Below are positions 23,426-34,542 of a stretch of 64,000 nucleotides of DNA, piece by piece. Origin of the DNA: Bagarius yarrelli (Eukaryota; Chordata; Actinopteri; Siluriformes; Sisoridae). Within the stretch, counting starts at the first letter, position 1; every line of letters starts with the position of its first letter. The stretch is from positions 401,501-465,500 of the forward strand of contig VCAZ01000003.1 of assembly GCA_005784505.1 (NCBI GenBank), given 5' to 3'. The notes under the pieces are model-generated. The model saw only the letters and a program-made list of their open reading frames with translations. It was not told where the DNA came from and did not search any database. Both the position numbers and the translations under genes were made by a program.

Positions 23426-23742
23426 TAAGAAACCCACGACGAATCAAGCTGCAATACAACAACAACAACTTTCCCGATTATAAAACTCCTGAAGAATTTC
23501 AAGTTTTGTGCTTTAAGCTTCAGACTTTCATCCAAGGGTTTGTGGGTGTGATGTCTATTGCTGGGACCAGAAGGAAAGCATCTGAGAATGCACAATTTGT
23601 CCAACCTCTGATGCGAATTGGCTACCAAAGCAGAAAAACACAGTGCGTTCAACTTCTGGCAGACATGAACAAGAATGTGAGGCGGCAGTGGGCACAGAAT
23701 CGCTCAAACTTGGCAGATAACTTTTGTAATGATCTTGCCTAA
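23426..23742 (+). CDS. Orphan coding-like open frame, unrecognised
   Basis: The frame stays open to a TAA at 23740-23742 and could begin at an ATG at 23293, but residues before about 23426 are translated from a SINE-B fragment (23381-23425). The remaining roughly 105 residues have mixed, non-repetitive composition. They are acidic/aromatic around T-P-E-E-F-Q-V-L-C-F, then basic (R-R-K), then helical, ending near N-F-C-N-D-L-A. Codon choice looks like real coding sequence, and no low-complexity explanation applies. It could be a processed retrocopy, an exon of an unseen gene, or a transposon gene fragment. I cannot name the family. There is no clear poly(A) tail, acceptor or donor. Confidence 0.3.
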
Positions 23743-23749
23743 TCTTTAT

Positions 23750-25130
23750 CCAATCTTCAACTTGCTCCTATAATGTGTGCACAAAAAGTCAGTTTCTCGC
23801 AAATAATTCCAAATTTAATAACCTTTCATGACATATGAACAATTAAAAAAAACTGCTGCATTAAGGAAACAAATTACATTAATTATTTGAGTAAATCATT
23901 CTTATTAAAAATATATTTATCCCACTCTCGCAATATGAATGCAACACAATGTGACCTGCATGAGAGAAGTCTCATTAGGCATTATAACACCAACTTTATG
24001 ACTCATACTGCCATACTCTATACCTTGGGAACATCTTTAGCAAATACCTTTTAGTGTGTGCATTAAATGCAATAACCTTACAGAGGAAAAGCTATTTTTA
24101 TCAACTGTTGATGTATTTCAAATTGATTTTTTTGGGGCAGCCTGGGACTTGAGAGGAAATAGAATATATAGTTTTGACTCTGAGCTAAAATGCTAAAAGG
24201 TTACACAGTTCCGCTGAATGACATCTTGGCAAATTGCTAATGTGTCACCTGATAATTCACAAGATCACAAAAATAGCGCAAGCAAATAATGCACTAGGGC
24301 ACCACTGGAGTCCTGACAGCAAGATGAGACTAAGAATAAATAGTTCTTAATGTAGCATGAAGGAGCGCAATATCGTGTGGTATCAAATGTGCTAGGAAGT
24401 TACTTATATTGTGGAAATAGATACTGTAGATGGATTTTTTTTCTGTATAGGGATAAGTTTTGATAAAACATCTAAAACTTACAGTAATTATAAATATTAA
24501 AGTGAAGACATTTTTCTAACATCGTAACCAGTTTAGTTATCAGTATATTAGGATATCCACGTTAATTTACTAATGAATACTGGGAAAATTGTATTATTTT
24601 TTAATTGCAAGATTTCTTTTAAATGCAGTTTTGTTTTTTGTTTTTCAGTCTTCTAGACTTCATCATGTTATCGACTTTAATTTAATTATCATTACATAGC
24701 AAGTTAAAAGCCCTTACATTCAGCTGACATTTTACAGATTTACCTGCAGTATTTGCATACTGTCTGATTATACTCTGAAAAGAGTAATGCAAGTGCAGAG
24801 TTTTAATTAAAACATAAAATCTATTATCTAATCTAACAGCTGCAGCTTTTTCTGTTAACTTGTTTACAGCCAAGAATTTTGCAGTAAGACACATAGATGC
24901 ATTTTATTAAAAGGCCTTTTTACTACCAGAATATGGTTTTGATCCATCGACCCCTGGGTTATGGGCCCAGCGATCTTCTAACTAAAAGCAGTAGTTGAAC
25001 CGACATTATCTTGCTTAGGAAGTTGCTGCTTTGTCCATTAGTTAGGGTGACCATGTGTCCTCTTTTCCCCCGGACATGTCTTTGTGTCCAAACTGGATCT
25101 CTAAATAGCCCAAAATGTTTGGGATCAGGC
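23750..25130. other. No gene seen
   Basis: AT-rich, mostly unique. A short tRNA-like B-box phrase at 24940-24985 is too incomplete to call. Confidence 0.3.
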
Positions 25131-25134
25131 TTTA

Positions 25135-25330
25135 GCTTTCTATGTTTACAGTATTTGGCAGACATCCTTATCCAGAGCAACATACATTTATCTTATTTCT
25201 ACAACTGAGCAATTAGGGGTTAAGGTCCTTGCTCAGGGCCCAATTGTGGTAGCTTGGTGGAGCTGGGAATCGAACCCACAATCTTTAGGGTGGTAGTCCA
25301 ACACATTTTAACCATGAGCCACCACTTCCC
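25135..25330 (-). repeat. SINE-B, full length
   Basis: Complete minus-strand copy: tail (TATTTGGCAGACATCCTTAT), middle, B box (GGGAATCGAACCCACAATC) and head (CATGAGCCACCACTTCCC). Confidence 0.85.
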
Positions 25331-25334
25331 AAAG

Positions 25335-25590
25335 CAAGACCAAGACATTCTGAAACACAGGGGTATAAATATTTAACCTAATGGCGAAACAATCAACTAA
25401 ACAAGTAACACCTGAACACAATGAGGAACATATGACCAAACTAAACCAATGCAGACATGACACATGGACAGTGGAATCACATAATAAGACATAAACAAAC
25501 ATTGAGCACATGGACTAGAACCTGAACAAAAAAGGTCTCTCTGTTGCCCTCCGGTGGCCCAGCAGGACAAACTGAGTCCTTACAGTCATA
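25335..25590. repeat. A-rich dispersed repeat
   Basis: CAATCAACTAAACAAGTAAC links it to 2050-2215. It ends CTCCGGTGGCCCAGCAGGAC, a phrase typical of fish retroelement ends. Possibly LTR-derived. Confidence 0.35.
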
Positions 25591-25974
25591 AACTGATATT
25601 AATGGTTAAAAAGTTAACTGTAACTATTATACTTGTATACTAAATCAAGAAAAAGAAAATGTTGATCTCCTGTATTTGATCTGTTTACCAGATTGATTAC
25701 CTAACATGTGTTTGACAGTATGTAGATGGTTTGTTGATTGTGGAATGTCTACAATGTTAGCAAGTTTTGTATTGCTGACTACAGATTGGTCCACGATCTT
25801 GTCATGTTAAAGTCTAAATTTGCCTACAGTACTTTATTATCTGTCCGTGTAGCCACTATTTTCAGTATATGCTCTCTTTTTCTGTCCTGGAATGGAAGTA
25901 CTGTTCCTCTATAATAATTGCTGACACAACAAAGCCAACATTGCACACAGGGCCCTTTAATAGTTTCCATTTTT

Positions 25975-26044
25975 CTTCCTTACAGGATGGCCTCAGCACT
26001 GCTATTATGAATGATCAGCTTCGTAGTTGCGGAGGAAGTCTTTC

Positions 26045-26100
<56 letters not shown>

Positions 26101-26300
26101 CCAGACTGACCTACGCCTCGCTGACCATTATCTCCCCCTGTGTCTCCCCCTTTCCATTTACTCCATCTCCCCACACAGACGATTTATATAAAAGACTTTC
26201 CCCAGCTTTCATCAAAGCCCAGGTAGCAAAGCCCATTTCATGACATTAATTCGCCCCCTCTGCTGACCCTGCCACATCAATTCAACACTTTACAAACTAT
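25975..26300. other. Repeat-poor block around a (CT)n tract
   Basis: A (CT)n run at 26049-26100 sits inside high-complexity sequence. Frames crossing it translate to Ser-Leu repeats and are rejected as genes. Possible conserved non-coding DNA. Confidence 0.2.
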
Positions 26301-26907
26301 TTCAGGAATTCGATTTATCAGCCCTGACAGAACTTTTCGGTTCGGTATATACAGTGCTGGCTGAGCCTGCGCTCTGATTTATCATTATCCTATTCGAAAA
26401 GCCTAAAAACTCCCTGACATTATTAATAGTAAGATGAATCGCTGGAAAACTAGCAAATATGTGACCAGCGAGGCTGAAATAATTCATTTGGGACAGGAAT
26501 TTTTGTCTGGCTGGAATTGTATTCCCTCTTGGATAGCTTTACTGTCATTTCTATCCCTGTATGCATGGGTGGCTACGTGCTGAAGCATACACTGCTAAAA
26601 GATTATGACATTTATCCCACTAGGCCACTTTACCAGTTCACTACTAAGCAGAAACAAGGGGACAAATTACATCTTGGCTCCTGCAGTGGGAATTCAAAGC
26701 TTTTGACATGCCTCCGGCTGAGGCAAATGAACTCATATGACAATTTAAATACTAACAGCACTACACTTATTTCTGCCCTTATTATGATGATGTCTACGAA
26801 ATAATTCCTGAATAACCAGATTTTTTCTGATGTGCTGAATATATAACAATATGTATGACTGTAATTTAATTGACATATGCAGGACAGATACCTGCCAAGC
26901 ATATCTA

Positions 26908-26979
26908 GCCCCAGTGGCCAAACATATAATGCACTGGCCTTCTGAGTCAGGGATTGTGGGTTTGGGTACCATCTGAGCA
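26908..26979 (+). pseudogene. tRNA-Arg-like pseudogene
   Basis: GCCCCAGTGGCC, CACTGGCCTTCTGAGTCAGG and GATTGTGGGTTTGGGTACC follow vertebrate tRNA-Arg(CCU), with the anticodon read as TCT. The D arm is damaged, the B box is GGTTTGGGTACC instead of GGTTCGAGTCC, and the acceptor stem has mismatches. It is either a dead tRNA gene or the head of an old SINE. Confidence 0.5.
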
Positions 26980-27355
26980 ACATTAACCCAGAGGTTGATG
27001 AGTCAAAATCATCCCTAACCAGTTTTAGTTTCTGTTACCACTTTAAGACAATACAGTGCAAATGTGTTTATCAGAAACAGTTATCAGAACACATCAGTCT
27101 ACATAGGCTATATAGATACAATTATAAGAGCTCCCTCTAGAAACTTGAGCTGCATCGAGGCGCTTTGGGAACGTCCTTATATAACCTTTGGCCTGAAGCA
27201 TGTGTGAAATCCTCCCAATCGAAAAGCATTATGCCACGGGCAGGTGACCTGATCTGCCAGGAAGTAATGCTATTTAGACTTGGTCACGCCACACCACAAT
27301 TAGCTCTTTTTCTTTAGCATGTGAATGCGTGCATGAATAATTTCATAAGATGTTG
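26980..27355. other. No gene seen
   Basis: Mixed unique sequence. It may contain the decayed 5' part of the DIRS element that follows. Confidence 0.3.
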
Positions 27356-27359
27356 GGTT

Positions 27360-28340
27360 TCCGGGGACAGGAAAGATCAAACCTTTGTACATGTTGCCCA
27401 AACTTCCCCGGTGTTCCCCAGGGTGTAGGATCTCTCAAGGGGATCCAACTGCAGCGTTCGCTTCAAAATGGTAAGACCTGTCAGTCGGCCCCACCACAGG
27501 TGCCCGAGTAATTGACCTTAGCACCACCAGAAGCCAGCCAGGAAGGATCAGCGTCAACAGGCTTGCTTCCTGCTGTGAATTTGTTTAAGACTTCTGGACA
27601 GTGTGAAAGTTTCTGCCGAAAGACTTGCAGTGAGTCCTGGTTACCTCCACATATTCATTCTTCCTCAACACAGGAAGTTTTTGAGGTTTGCTTTCAGCAG
27701 TAAAGAATGACAATAATGTAGCCAGTCGCAACAGCAGGTGGTTCGGCATAAAGAGGCCATTTTCCCTCATATCTAGGGACTGGGGATAAGAATTAATGCC
27801 AAGAAAAGCAGCCTCTAACATAAAGGTATAAGTAGCAGACTTGCCTCATCCCCTCTAGGTGGTAATTTGGTGGACAGAGACCCACTTGTAACATGGTTTC
27901 TTTGTGGCACAAGAAAGTTGAGGCCTGCATTGCAACTGAGGTTTCTGTCATGGGACCTGGCTATTGTCGCGAGCCTTCTGTTCTCCTTTCAGGGACACAG
28001 ACCAAAAAGGCTAAACCTTTTGTGCCCAGGGTGAACACTGTACAGGTGCATCCAAAGAACTGTTTATTGGAGAAGTTCAGACTAGCTATACGGTGGGCCC
28101 AGGATAGGGCAGCGGCCACCAAACAGACAATAAGCAGTTAAATGGTTGAGAGCATCTCTCTAGCGCACTCGAGTAGGTATTGCAGGCTGGTTGTCTCTGC
28201 ATACATTTGTATAAGGGTTTACAACCTGGACCCGGCGACAACCACAAGATCCAGTGTCCTTGTGCCACACTGGGTCCCACACACTTGGGACAGTGACTTC
28301 GTGCAATGGTGGCATTGGTATCTTGTTTCCTAAAGCATCT
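27360..28340 (+). mobile_element. DIRS-type retroelement (tyrosine recombinase), decayed
   Basis: DIRS elements carry a reverse transcriptase and a tyrosine recombinase instead of an integrase. Reverse-transcriptase-like H-R-K-F-L-R-F-A-F lies at 27669-27695, and a G-L-G-I-R-I-N-A-K-K-S block follows at 27777-27811. The recombinase part shows A-T-K-Q-T-I-S-S just before 28140, then M-V-E-S-I-S-L-A-H-S, and a Y-N-L-D-P-A-T-T near 28220-28245, matching the conserved end of DIRS recombinases. Stops, frameshifts and large internal deletions make it non-functional. The block is shorter than 1 kb, compared with 5-6 kb for a full element. Confidence 0.65.
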
Positions 28341-28464
28341 AGCCACAGCTAAAATAAAAACTGTAAACCATACTAGGGGTAACATTTTTATTATATTTTT
28401 GTTGAACAGGAGATACAAATTTAGGAGTGAGAGAATTTATTGATAAGGTGATAAGGATATTCAT

Positions 28465-28647
28465 ATATATTTCTGGCACTATCCAGAGAAATGTATATGT
28501 ATCCAATACTTTTGATCAAGCTCAACAGTTTAACAAGTGTTAAAAACCTTGTTCAGAAGCCCATCGGTGGCATCTTGGTGTTTTTTAAATTTAATTTACA
28601 AGCTGCCTACAGCAGGCTATTACCTTAACCACTAAGCTACCTCTACC
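28465..28647 (-). repeat. SINE-B, strongly diverged
   Basis: Recognised by TTTCTGGCACTATCCAGAG, CCTTGTTCAGAAGCCCATC and CTTAACCACTAAGCTACC in the right order. Confidence 0.55.
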
Positions 28648-28929
28648 TGATGTGGTGTTCACCAGAATAAATGAAAGGTGCGTTTACTAACATTCAATGC
28701 TGCAAATCTGGCATTAATTGAAGATGTATTTAATTCAATCATAAACTGTTGACAAAACATTAGTTAGATGGTTAGATAATCAATAGCCTTATTCAGCTTT
28801 ACCGTGTGGCCTATTAGATAGAAAAGCACTGGCCTAGCAAACTAGTGCTTGTGTGTTCAATTGCTATCCAAGATGCCGGAACAGCTGAATTCTGCTAGGC
28901 TCATAAAATAAAGAAGTTGATGGCTCATT

Positions 28930-29022
28930 TAGATTTACATTTATATTTCTGGCATTTGGCAGACACCCTTATAGAGTGAGACTTACGTTTGGGTACCTTG
29001 CCCAGCATCCCAGCTGGGCAGC
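28930..29022 (-). repeat. SINE-B tail fragment
   Basis: GGCATTTGGCAGACACCCTT followed by TAGAGTGAGACTTACG, then a corrupted middle. Confidence 0.55.
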
Positions 29023-29369
29023 TTCTCTCCCTACCATTTTCTGAAACCTAAAAATTAATTTTTTGGGACATTGCATCTAACCACAAAACATAAAAGAGAT
29101 TATCCTCTAATATAGCTTTACATTACATCAGAAAGACTTTAGGACCCAATGCTTTCTGGGGGTTTTTTTGTAACATGACAAAAAACCTCTAGTACCTACC
29201 TCTACCTCTAGCATCTGGTGAGAATATAGCACATATAGCACTGCGTCCCAAAATCATGTTATTGATCATTTTAATGTAACATCATATCATTGCCCACAAG
29301 GAATCTTTTGTGCCTGTCCCAAGATTGGATAAATAGATATCTGTCTATCTGTCTGTCTGTCTGTCAATA

Positions 29370-30110
29370 GAGTTGCATCACAAAGGGCATCCGGCGTAAA
29401 ACATTGCCAATCGTCGGTCTGAATTCCATATGGGATCGGCTGGGGCTCAGGTTAACAACGACCGGCACCAGCAGCCATTGACCTACAGGGCGTTGATGGA
29501 AATTGGGCTACTGCTGGGCTAAGAAAGGAAATAAATGGTGTTAAAGGACAGAGGGAAAAGACAAGAGTGTAGGACTGAGAATAGTGACTCGATGTTGGTT
29601 TGATGATGTAGAAAGATGACTGATATGATGGAAAGACATAAGGTAGATATACTGTGTGTTCAGGAGACTAGGTGGAACAGCAACAAGGTTTGATTTAATC
29701 TGTTTTATCATGGTGTGTATGGGAAGAGAAAAGGGGTAGGATTCATCCTGAAGGAGAAGTTTGTAAGAAATGTTTTGGATGTAAAAAAGAGTGTTAGACA
29801 AGGTAATAAGTTTAAAGTTAGAAATGGGGGTGGTTAAATTTCGTAAGCGGTTACAAAGGTTGCAAGTTAGAGGAGAAAGAGAGAATCTGATGTGACTTAG
29901 ATACGGTGATGGAGAGTATTCCCAGATGTAAGAAGGTGGTTATTGAAGCAGACGTTAATGGACATGTCCGTGAGGGAAACGCAGAGGTGATGAGAAGGTT
30001 ATGAGCAAATTTGGAGACAAGGAAAAGAAATCTTGACGGACAGATAGTAGTGGACATTGCTGAAAATGACTGTGATGACTTATTTCAAGAAGACAACAAA
30101 ATGTAGAGTG
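29370..30110 (+). mobile_element. RTE-type LINE: 5' region and endonuclease domain, decayed
   Basis: A 5' leader with GGGCATCCGGCGTAAAAC is followed by the apurinic endonuclease start. D-I-L-C-V-Q-E-T-R-W (29650-29681) is the metal-binding glutamate motif. Later A-D-V-N-G-H-V-R-E-G (29951-29980) is the G-x-N-x-H-like block, and D-L-F-Q-E-D near 30080 matches the C-terminal part. Stop codons interrupt it, so it is dead. It is the same clade as the 3' fragment at 5421-5605. Confidence 0.7.
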
Positions 30111-30114
30111 ACAT

Positions 30115-30580
30115 ATATACAGGAAGAATACATCATATGTAATTGAACCAATATGAAAGCAATAAGTGACTGTGGCAGCATAACTAAAAGGGAGAGCCAG
30201 GAGGTAACACAGACATAAGGGATCTTTGGGGTAAGAGCCAGCCTGCCACACCACCACCAACAAACCGGCGTCAATGTGTAAGAGTGGGGGAACGACAGCA
30301 TACAAATATCCCAGTTCACCAAACACTCTATAGCCATGATCCCTCTACTTCTGCTCCTTTACTTAAAAAAAATTACAGATTGAAGGCTTGGCTAAATAAA
30401 TGTGTTTTCAGCCTTGACTTGAACACTAAGACTGTGTCTAAGTCCCGAACACTAATTGAAAGGTTGTGTCCCCTGCTGTTGTCTTCATTATTCGAGGGAC
30501 CAATCAAATCTCTGCACCCTTTGAGCTAAATAGGTGTAAAGGATCATAATAGCAAAATGGCACATTTCAGACAGACATTG
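30115..30580 (+). repeat. Unnamed repeat inserted within the RTE copy
   Basis: GGAGAGCCAGGAGGTAACAC, GTAAGAGTGGGGGAACGACA, CATAGCCATGATCCCTCTAC and GTGTTTTCAGCCTTGACTTG. It is foreign to the RTE frame, which resumes after it. I know the pattern as a dispersed fish repeat but cannot name it. Confidence 0.45.
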
Positions 30581-30584
30581 GCAC

Positions 30585-30905
30585 AGGCTCTGGGTGGTCA
30601 GTTACGGCTTCCAGATGACGGCCAGAAAAAACAGGTGCTAGGTGTGTCATCTGGAAGGAGGAAAGAAGGTAAGAAGACTTAAGGAGCGATAAGGAAGTTA
30701 AGGATAAGATACAAATGAAGAGCTCAGCCAAGAAAAAGTGGGGCATGGAAAGGTCAGAGGAAAGTATTCAAGGAATTATAGCTCAAAGTAAAGAGGGATA
30801 TATCAGCCAAACCAAAGGCATATGACAAGGAAAGAAGGACTTTTACAGATTAGCAAACCAGAGGGATTGACATGGGATCAGGGGCTACAAAAGAGGCTAC
30901 AAAAG
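30585..30905 (+). mobile_element. RTE-type LINE: linker between endonuclease and reverse transcriptase
   Basis: The translation keeps the basic K-x-K-W spacing of RTE linkers (A-x-x-K-K-W-G near 30730), then a K-A-Y-D-K-E block (30823-30840) and Y-R-L-A-N-Q-R near 30846. It is the continuation of 29370-30110 across the insertion. Confidence 0.5.
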
Positions 30906-31052
30906 GGGATACAGGGGATACTTTTGCCAACACATGTTCAACCCTGAAAATATAGCTTTAATTTAAAAATGTCTTTATTTAAAAGTCCAATTAGTTAGGG
31001 CACTGATCTTCCAACCTGGAGATTGTCAATAGAATTAGACACGAAAATCATA

Positions 31053-31215
31053 AACACACACACACACACACTTAGAAAATGGCATATAAAAATTAGTCCT
31101 GGCATATAAAGAAATCATATCTATACAACTTCTATATAAATGCTGGCTTGGTTAATAGTTTGTTTTCTAGCAAGTCTCGTGGTGTACACACACACATACA
31201 CACACACACACACAG
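31053..31215. repeat. Two (CA)n microsatellites
   Basis: (CA)n at 31053-31072 and 31186-31215. Confidence 0.85.
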
Positions 31216-31490
31216 AGTCCGGCCTCTGCAGCTATTCTCTGCTCTCCATCACACACCGCAGTTAACACAGCTGAACAGCAGGGCCCACTGAGAGCCAAAC
31301 GACAGTTTGATTACTCCCTTGGTGCTGATGCGTTATATTTCAACATTTCTACCTTCTCATGCGGCCCGTCATCTCTCTAAGGCTTAGTGATAAAACTGCT
31401 TATTGTTCCTGGTGCTTTAAATGATGTATATTATTATGGGGTGTACAATGATGTCACAATATTCTTTATCTTTTATAAACACTCAATTGT
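31216..31490. other. Repeat-poor block, possible conserved non-coding DNA
   Basis: High-complexity sequence between microsatellites with no coding signal. Confidence 0.22.
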
Positions 31491-31493
31491 ATG

Positions 31494-31553
<60 letters not shown>

Positions 31554-31601
31554 GGTGAACAAGATGGATGACAGATGACAGACAGACAGACATAGACAGA
31601 C

Positions 31602-31673
<72 letters not shown>

Positions 31674-31709
31674 GGGTGAACAAGTGGATGGACAGACAGA
31701 CAGACAGAC

Positions 31710-31751
<42 letters not shown>

Positions 31752-31790
31752 GTGAACAAGTGGATGGACAGACTGACAGATAGACAGACA
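31494..31790. repeat. (GATA)n/(GACA)n satellite-like array
   Basis: Three long GATA blocks (31494-31552, 31599-31672, 31709-31752) separated by GACA runs and by copies of GGTGAACAAG(T)GGATGGACAG, so a higher-order unit of about 70-120 bases is itself repeated. Confidence 0.85.
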
Positions 31791-31800
31791 GTCTCTATCT

Positions 31801-31890
31801 TTGTCTCTCCCTATATTTCTCTCTCTCTCTCCCTTTCTCTCTCTCTCTCTCCATCCCTCTCTCTCTCTCTCTCTCTCTTCCCCCTTTCAT
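31801..31890. repeat. (CT)n-rich tract
   Basis: Interrupted CT repeats directly after the GATA array. Confidence 0.85.
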
Positions 31891-31904
31891 TCTCTATCTA
31901 TTTG

Positions 31905-32290
31905 CCTAAGACGCTAGTAAGCAGCTAATTTGTCGTTTAACCAGTTTTTATGCCGCTTAAGGTGGAAAGTTCAGTTTGTCCATACTTAACTGAATGGTAC
32001 AGTAGATGATGCAGGAGATTGTGTCTGGGATGAATGATAGCCATGTTCCTCCTCCCACCCTGTCGTAGGCCATCAGCCCATTTTGCGAAAGTTGCGTTTC
32101 AGCACAGAAATTTCCAGATTGATTGCCGTTCTTAATATTTTCTAATTTCCAGTTCACTCAGGGATTTAACTGGAGCCAGCCATTTTTTCCTGAGCACCAA
32201 CCGGACGTCTTTTATTTCTGCTGAGGCTAAATGGGAGAATCTCACAGGCCATTAAGCAGACAGGCTGTGCTGTAGAAGAGTCGTGTGGAG
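31905..32290. other. Repeat-poor block, possible conserved non-coding DNA
   Basis: About 385 bases of balanced, unique-looking sequence between two microsatellite clusters. No exon boundaries. Confidence 0.25.
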
Positions 32291-32295
32291 GAGAG

Positions 32296-32560
32296 TGTGT
32301 GTCTCTCTCTCTCTTTTTCTGTCTGTGTTTTTTTCTGCTTTTTCTCTTTTCTTTCTCATTTTTCTTAATCGTTCTATCTCTCCTGTATTCCACAATTGTT
32401 CCCTCTGTTTTTATATTTTTTTTGTTCTTTCACACTTTCATCTTCTTTTTGTTTATCTCTCTCTTTTTTTTTTGGACTACTCTCTCAATCGGATCTGTCC
32501 TTATCTCTTAGTTTGTATTTACTTTTCTCTCTCTTTCCTACTTTCTCATCATTTTGTTTT
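32296..32560. repeat. Pyrimidine-rich tract
   Basis: T/C-rich DNA with short CT cores. Source of several false Phe/Ser/Leu-rich frames. Confidence 0.7.
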
Positions 32561-32692
32561 TTACTTTTCGTATTCATTATGCTAAGTTTATTTCAGGATG
32601 TTAGTTGCTAACGATACTAGAGCCACATATTAAAACAAAAAAACACCAATTTCCGTGAACCTATTAATCAGGAACAGAGACTGGCCGGTATG

Positions 32693-32695
<3 letters not shown>

Positions 32696-32723
<28 letters not shown>

Positions 32724-32863
32724 CAGCAGGATCGGAGTGGTTCATCATTCTGGACTTTAGTTTTTGTTTGTATGGTGGCTCTGAAGTGGTTCTAGCTAGA
32801 AATAAAATAAAAATAAAATAGTAATAAAAATAAACATAAAATTAAAATAAAATAAAATCCCTT

Positions 32864-32909
<46 letters not shown>

Positions 32910-33180
32910 GCTCCCTCTACCTCTTCCCCTGTCTTTGTTTCTTCTCCCTCTCTCTCTCCCTCTCCCCATCTCTCTTTCTCTTCCTCTTGCTCCCTTCACC
33001 TCTCCCCCTATCTCTTTGTCTCCCATCCCTCTCTTTCTCTCTTTCTCTCTTTCATTTTCTCCTCTCCTCTCCTCTCCTCTCTCTGTCCCTCCTCTCTCTA
33101 TCTGTCTTCCGGTCTCTCTCTTCCTTTCTCTCTATCTCTCCCTCTCTCTTCCTACCCCCCCCCTCTCCCTCACACATTTT
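32696..33180. repeat. (CA)n, then (CT)n and polypyrimidine tract
   Basis: (CA)n at 32696-32722. AAATAAAATA repeats at 32800-32858. (CT)n at 32865-32904, grading into a C/T-rich strand to 33175. Confidence 0.85.
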
Positions 33181-33825
33181 TTTATTTGCAGGTCTCAGTT
33201 GTAACTCCCACCTGTACGTTTATCCCTAATTATAAAACATTGGAGTTTCGCCTCATTGTTTCAGGCTGTGCTGATTTTAGCGTAACGGCCCGGCGTTAAA
33301 CTTCTGCCCACATGTTATTGAGAGATAATGCATTTCAAATTATTCTCATCCAAACAGCAAACAAATTTCTGTCCTTTGGGCTCCAAAGTAGTGTTTGTGG
33401 TACTGAGAGCTTTTTTCTGGTGTTTTACTGAATCATTAGATAAGATTTTCAAAGACTTTCTGAAACAAAAGTAAGAGTTGAAGTTTTTTTTTAACAGATA
33501 TTTTACCCAAAGTTTACTGAGGAAAAGGTTTATCATCGTTTATAAAATGACATTTTTAATATTTAGAATTTTATTTTGTATCTAATAAAAATGGTTATTA
33601 ACATTTCCAGGTAGCAGCTTGCTCAGTATCTAAAGAAAAAAGTTTGAGTTTAGCTGCTGGTTTTTATCCTGATATATTCAGAGGAGCCGCTTTAGGGGTT
33701 TATGACACAGACCTCTGGGGCCCCCAAATCATGGACCCTTAGAATAGTCCTAACTCTACCCAGCTCACCCTCTTTATCTAATATATATATTAAAGTTCAG
33801 TTAATGACGAATTAGATATACAGGC
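33181..33825. other. No gene seen
   Basis: Unique-looking sequence between pyrimidine and purine tracts. No supported exon. Confidence 0.3.
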
Positions 33826-33865
33826 AGACAGACAGATAAAGAGACAGACAGATAGATAGATAAAT

Positions 33866-33896
<31 letters not shown>

Positions 33897-34262
33897 GGAT
33901 AAAAGTAATGACAAAAAGAAGATATAAAAAATAAAGATAGATAGATAGATAGATAGATAGAAAGAAAAAGAAAGAAAAAAAAGAAAGAAAAAAAGAAAGA
34001 AAAAGAAAGAAAGAAAAAGAAAGAAAAGAAAGAAAGAAAGAAAAATAGTAAAAAAAATGAATAAAAATGTAAAAATGAATAGAAAGAATGAATTTAAAAA
34101 AAATGAAGATAGAATATAGAAAGAAAGAAATCGAAAGAAAGAAAAGAAAGAAGAGGATAAAAGTAATGACAAAAAGAAGATATAAAAAAAAATGATAGAT
34201 AATAGAGATAGATAGATAGATAGATAGATAGAAGAAAAAAAAGAAAGAAAGAAAGAAAGAAA

Positions 34263-34294
<32 letters not shown>

Positions 34295-34355
34295 AGACAA
34301 GAAAGAAAGAAAAAAAAGAAAAGGAAGAAAGAAAGAAAGAATAGATAAGAGAAAG

Positions 34356-34416
<61 letters not shown>

Positions 34417-34495
34417 AAAAAGAAAGAAAGAAAGAACAAAAGTAGAAAAAAAGTAATGACAGAATGAATATAGAAAGAAATGAAAATAAATAGAT

Positions 34496-34541
<46 letters not shown>

Positions 34542-34542
34542 T
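33826..34542. repeat. (GAAA)n/(GATA)n/poly(A) purine tract
   Basis: Over 700 bases of GAAA and GATA repeats with an almost pure A run at 34358-34420. Two blocks are near-duplicates (33890-33970 and 34150-34230, both with GGATAAAAGTAATGACAAAA). It makes a 256-codon Phe/Ser/Leu false frame on the minus strand. Confidence 0.9.

Noticed and set aside
29955..30326. 123-codon minus-strand frame
   Set aside because: Antisense of the RTE endonuclease and the inserted repeat. The plus strand carries the recognisable motifs.
31466..31759. 97-codon Ile-Tyr-Leu-Ser repeat frame
   Set aside because: Pure product of the GATA microsatellite.
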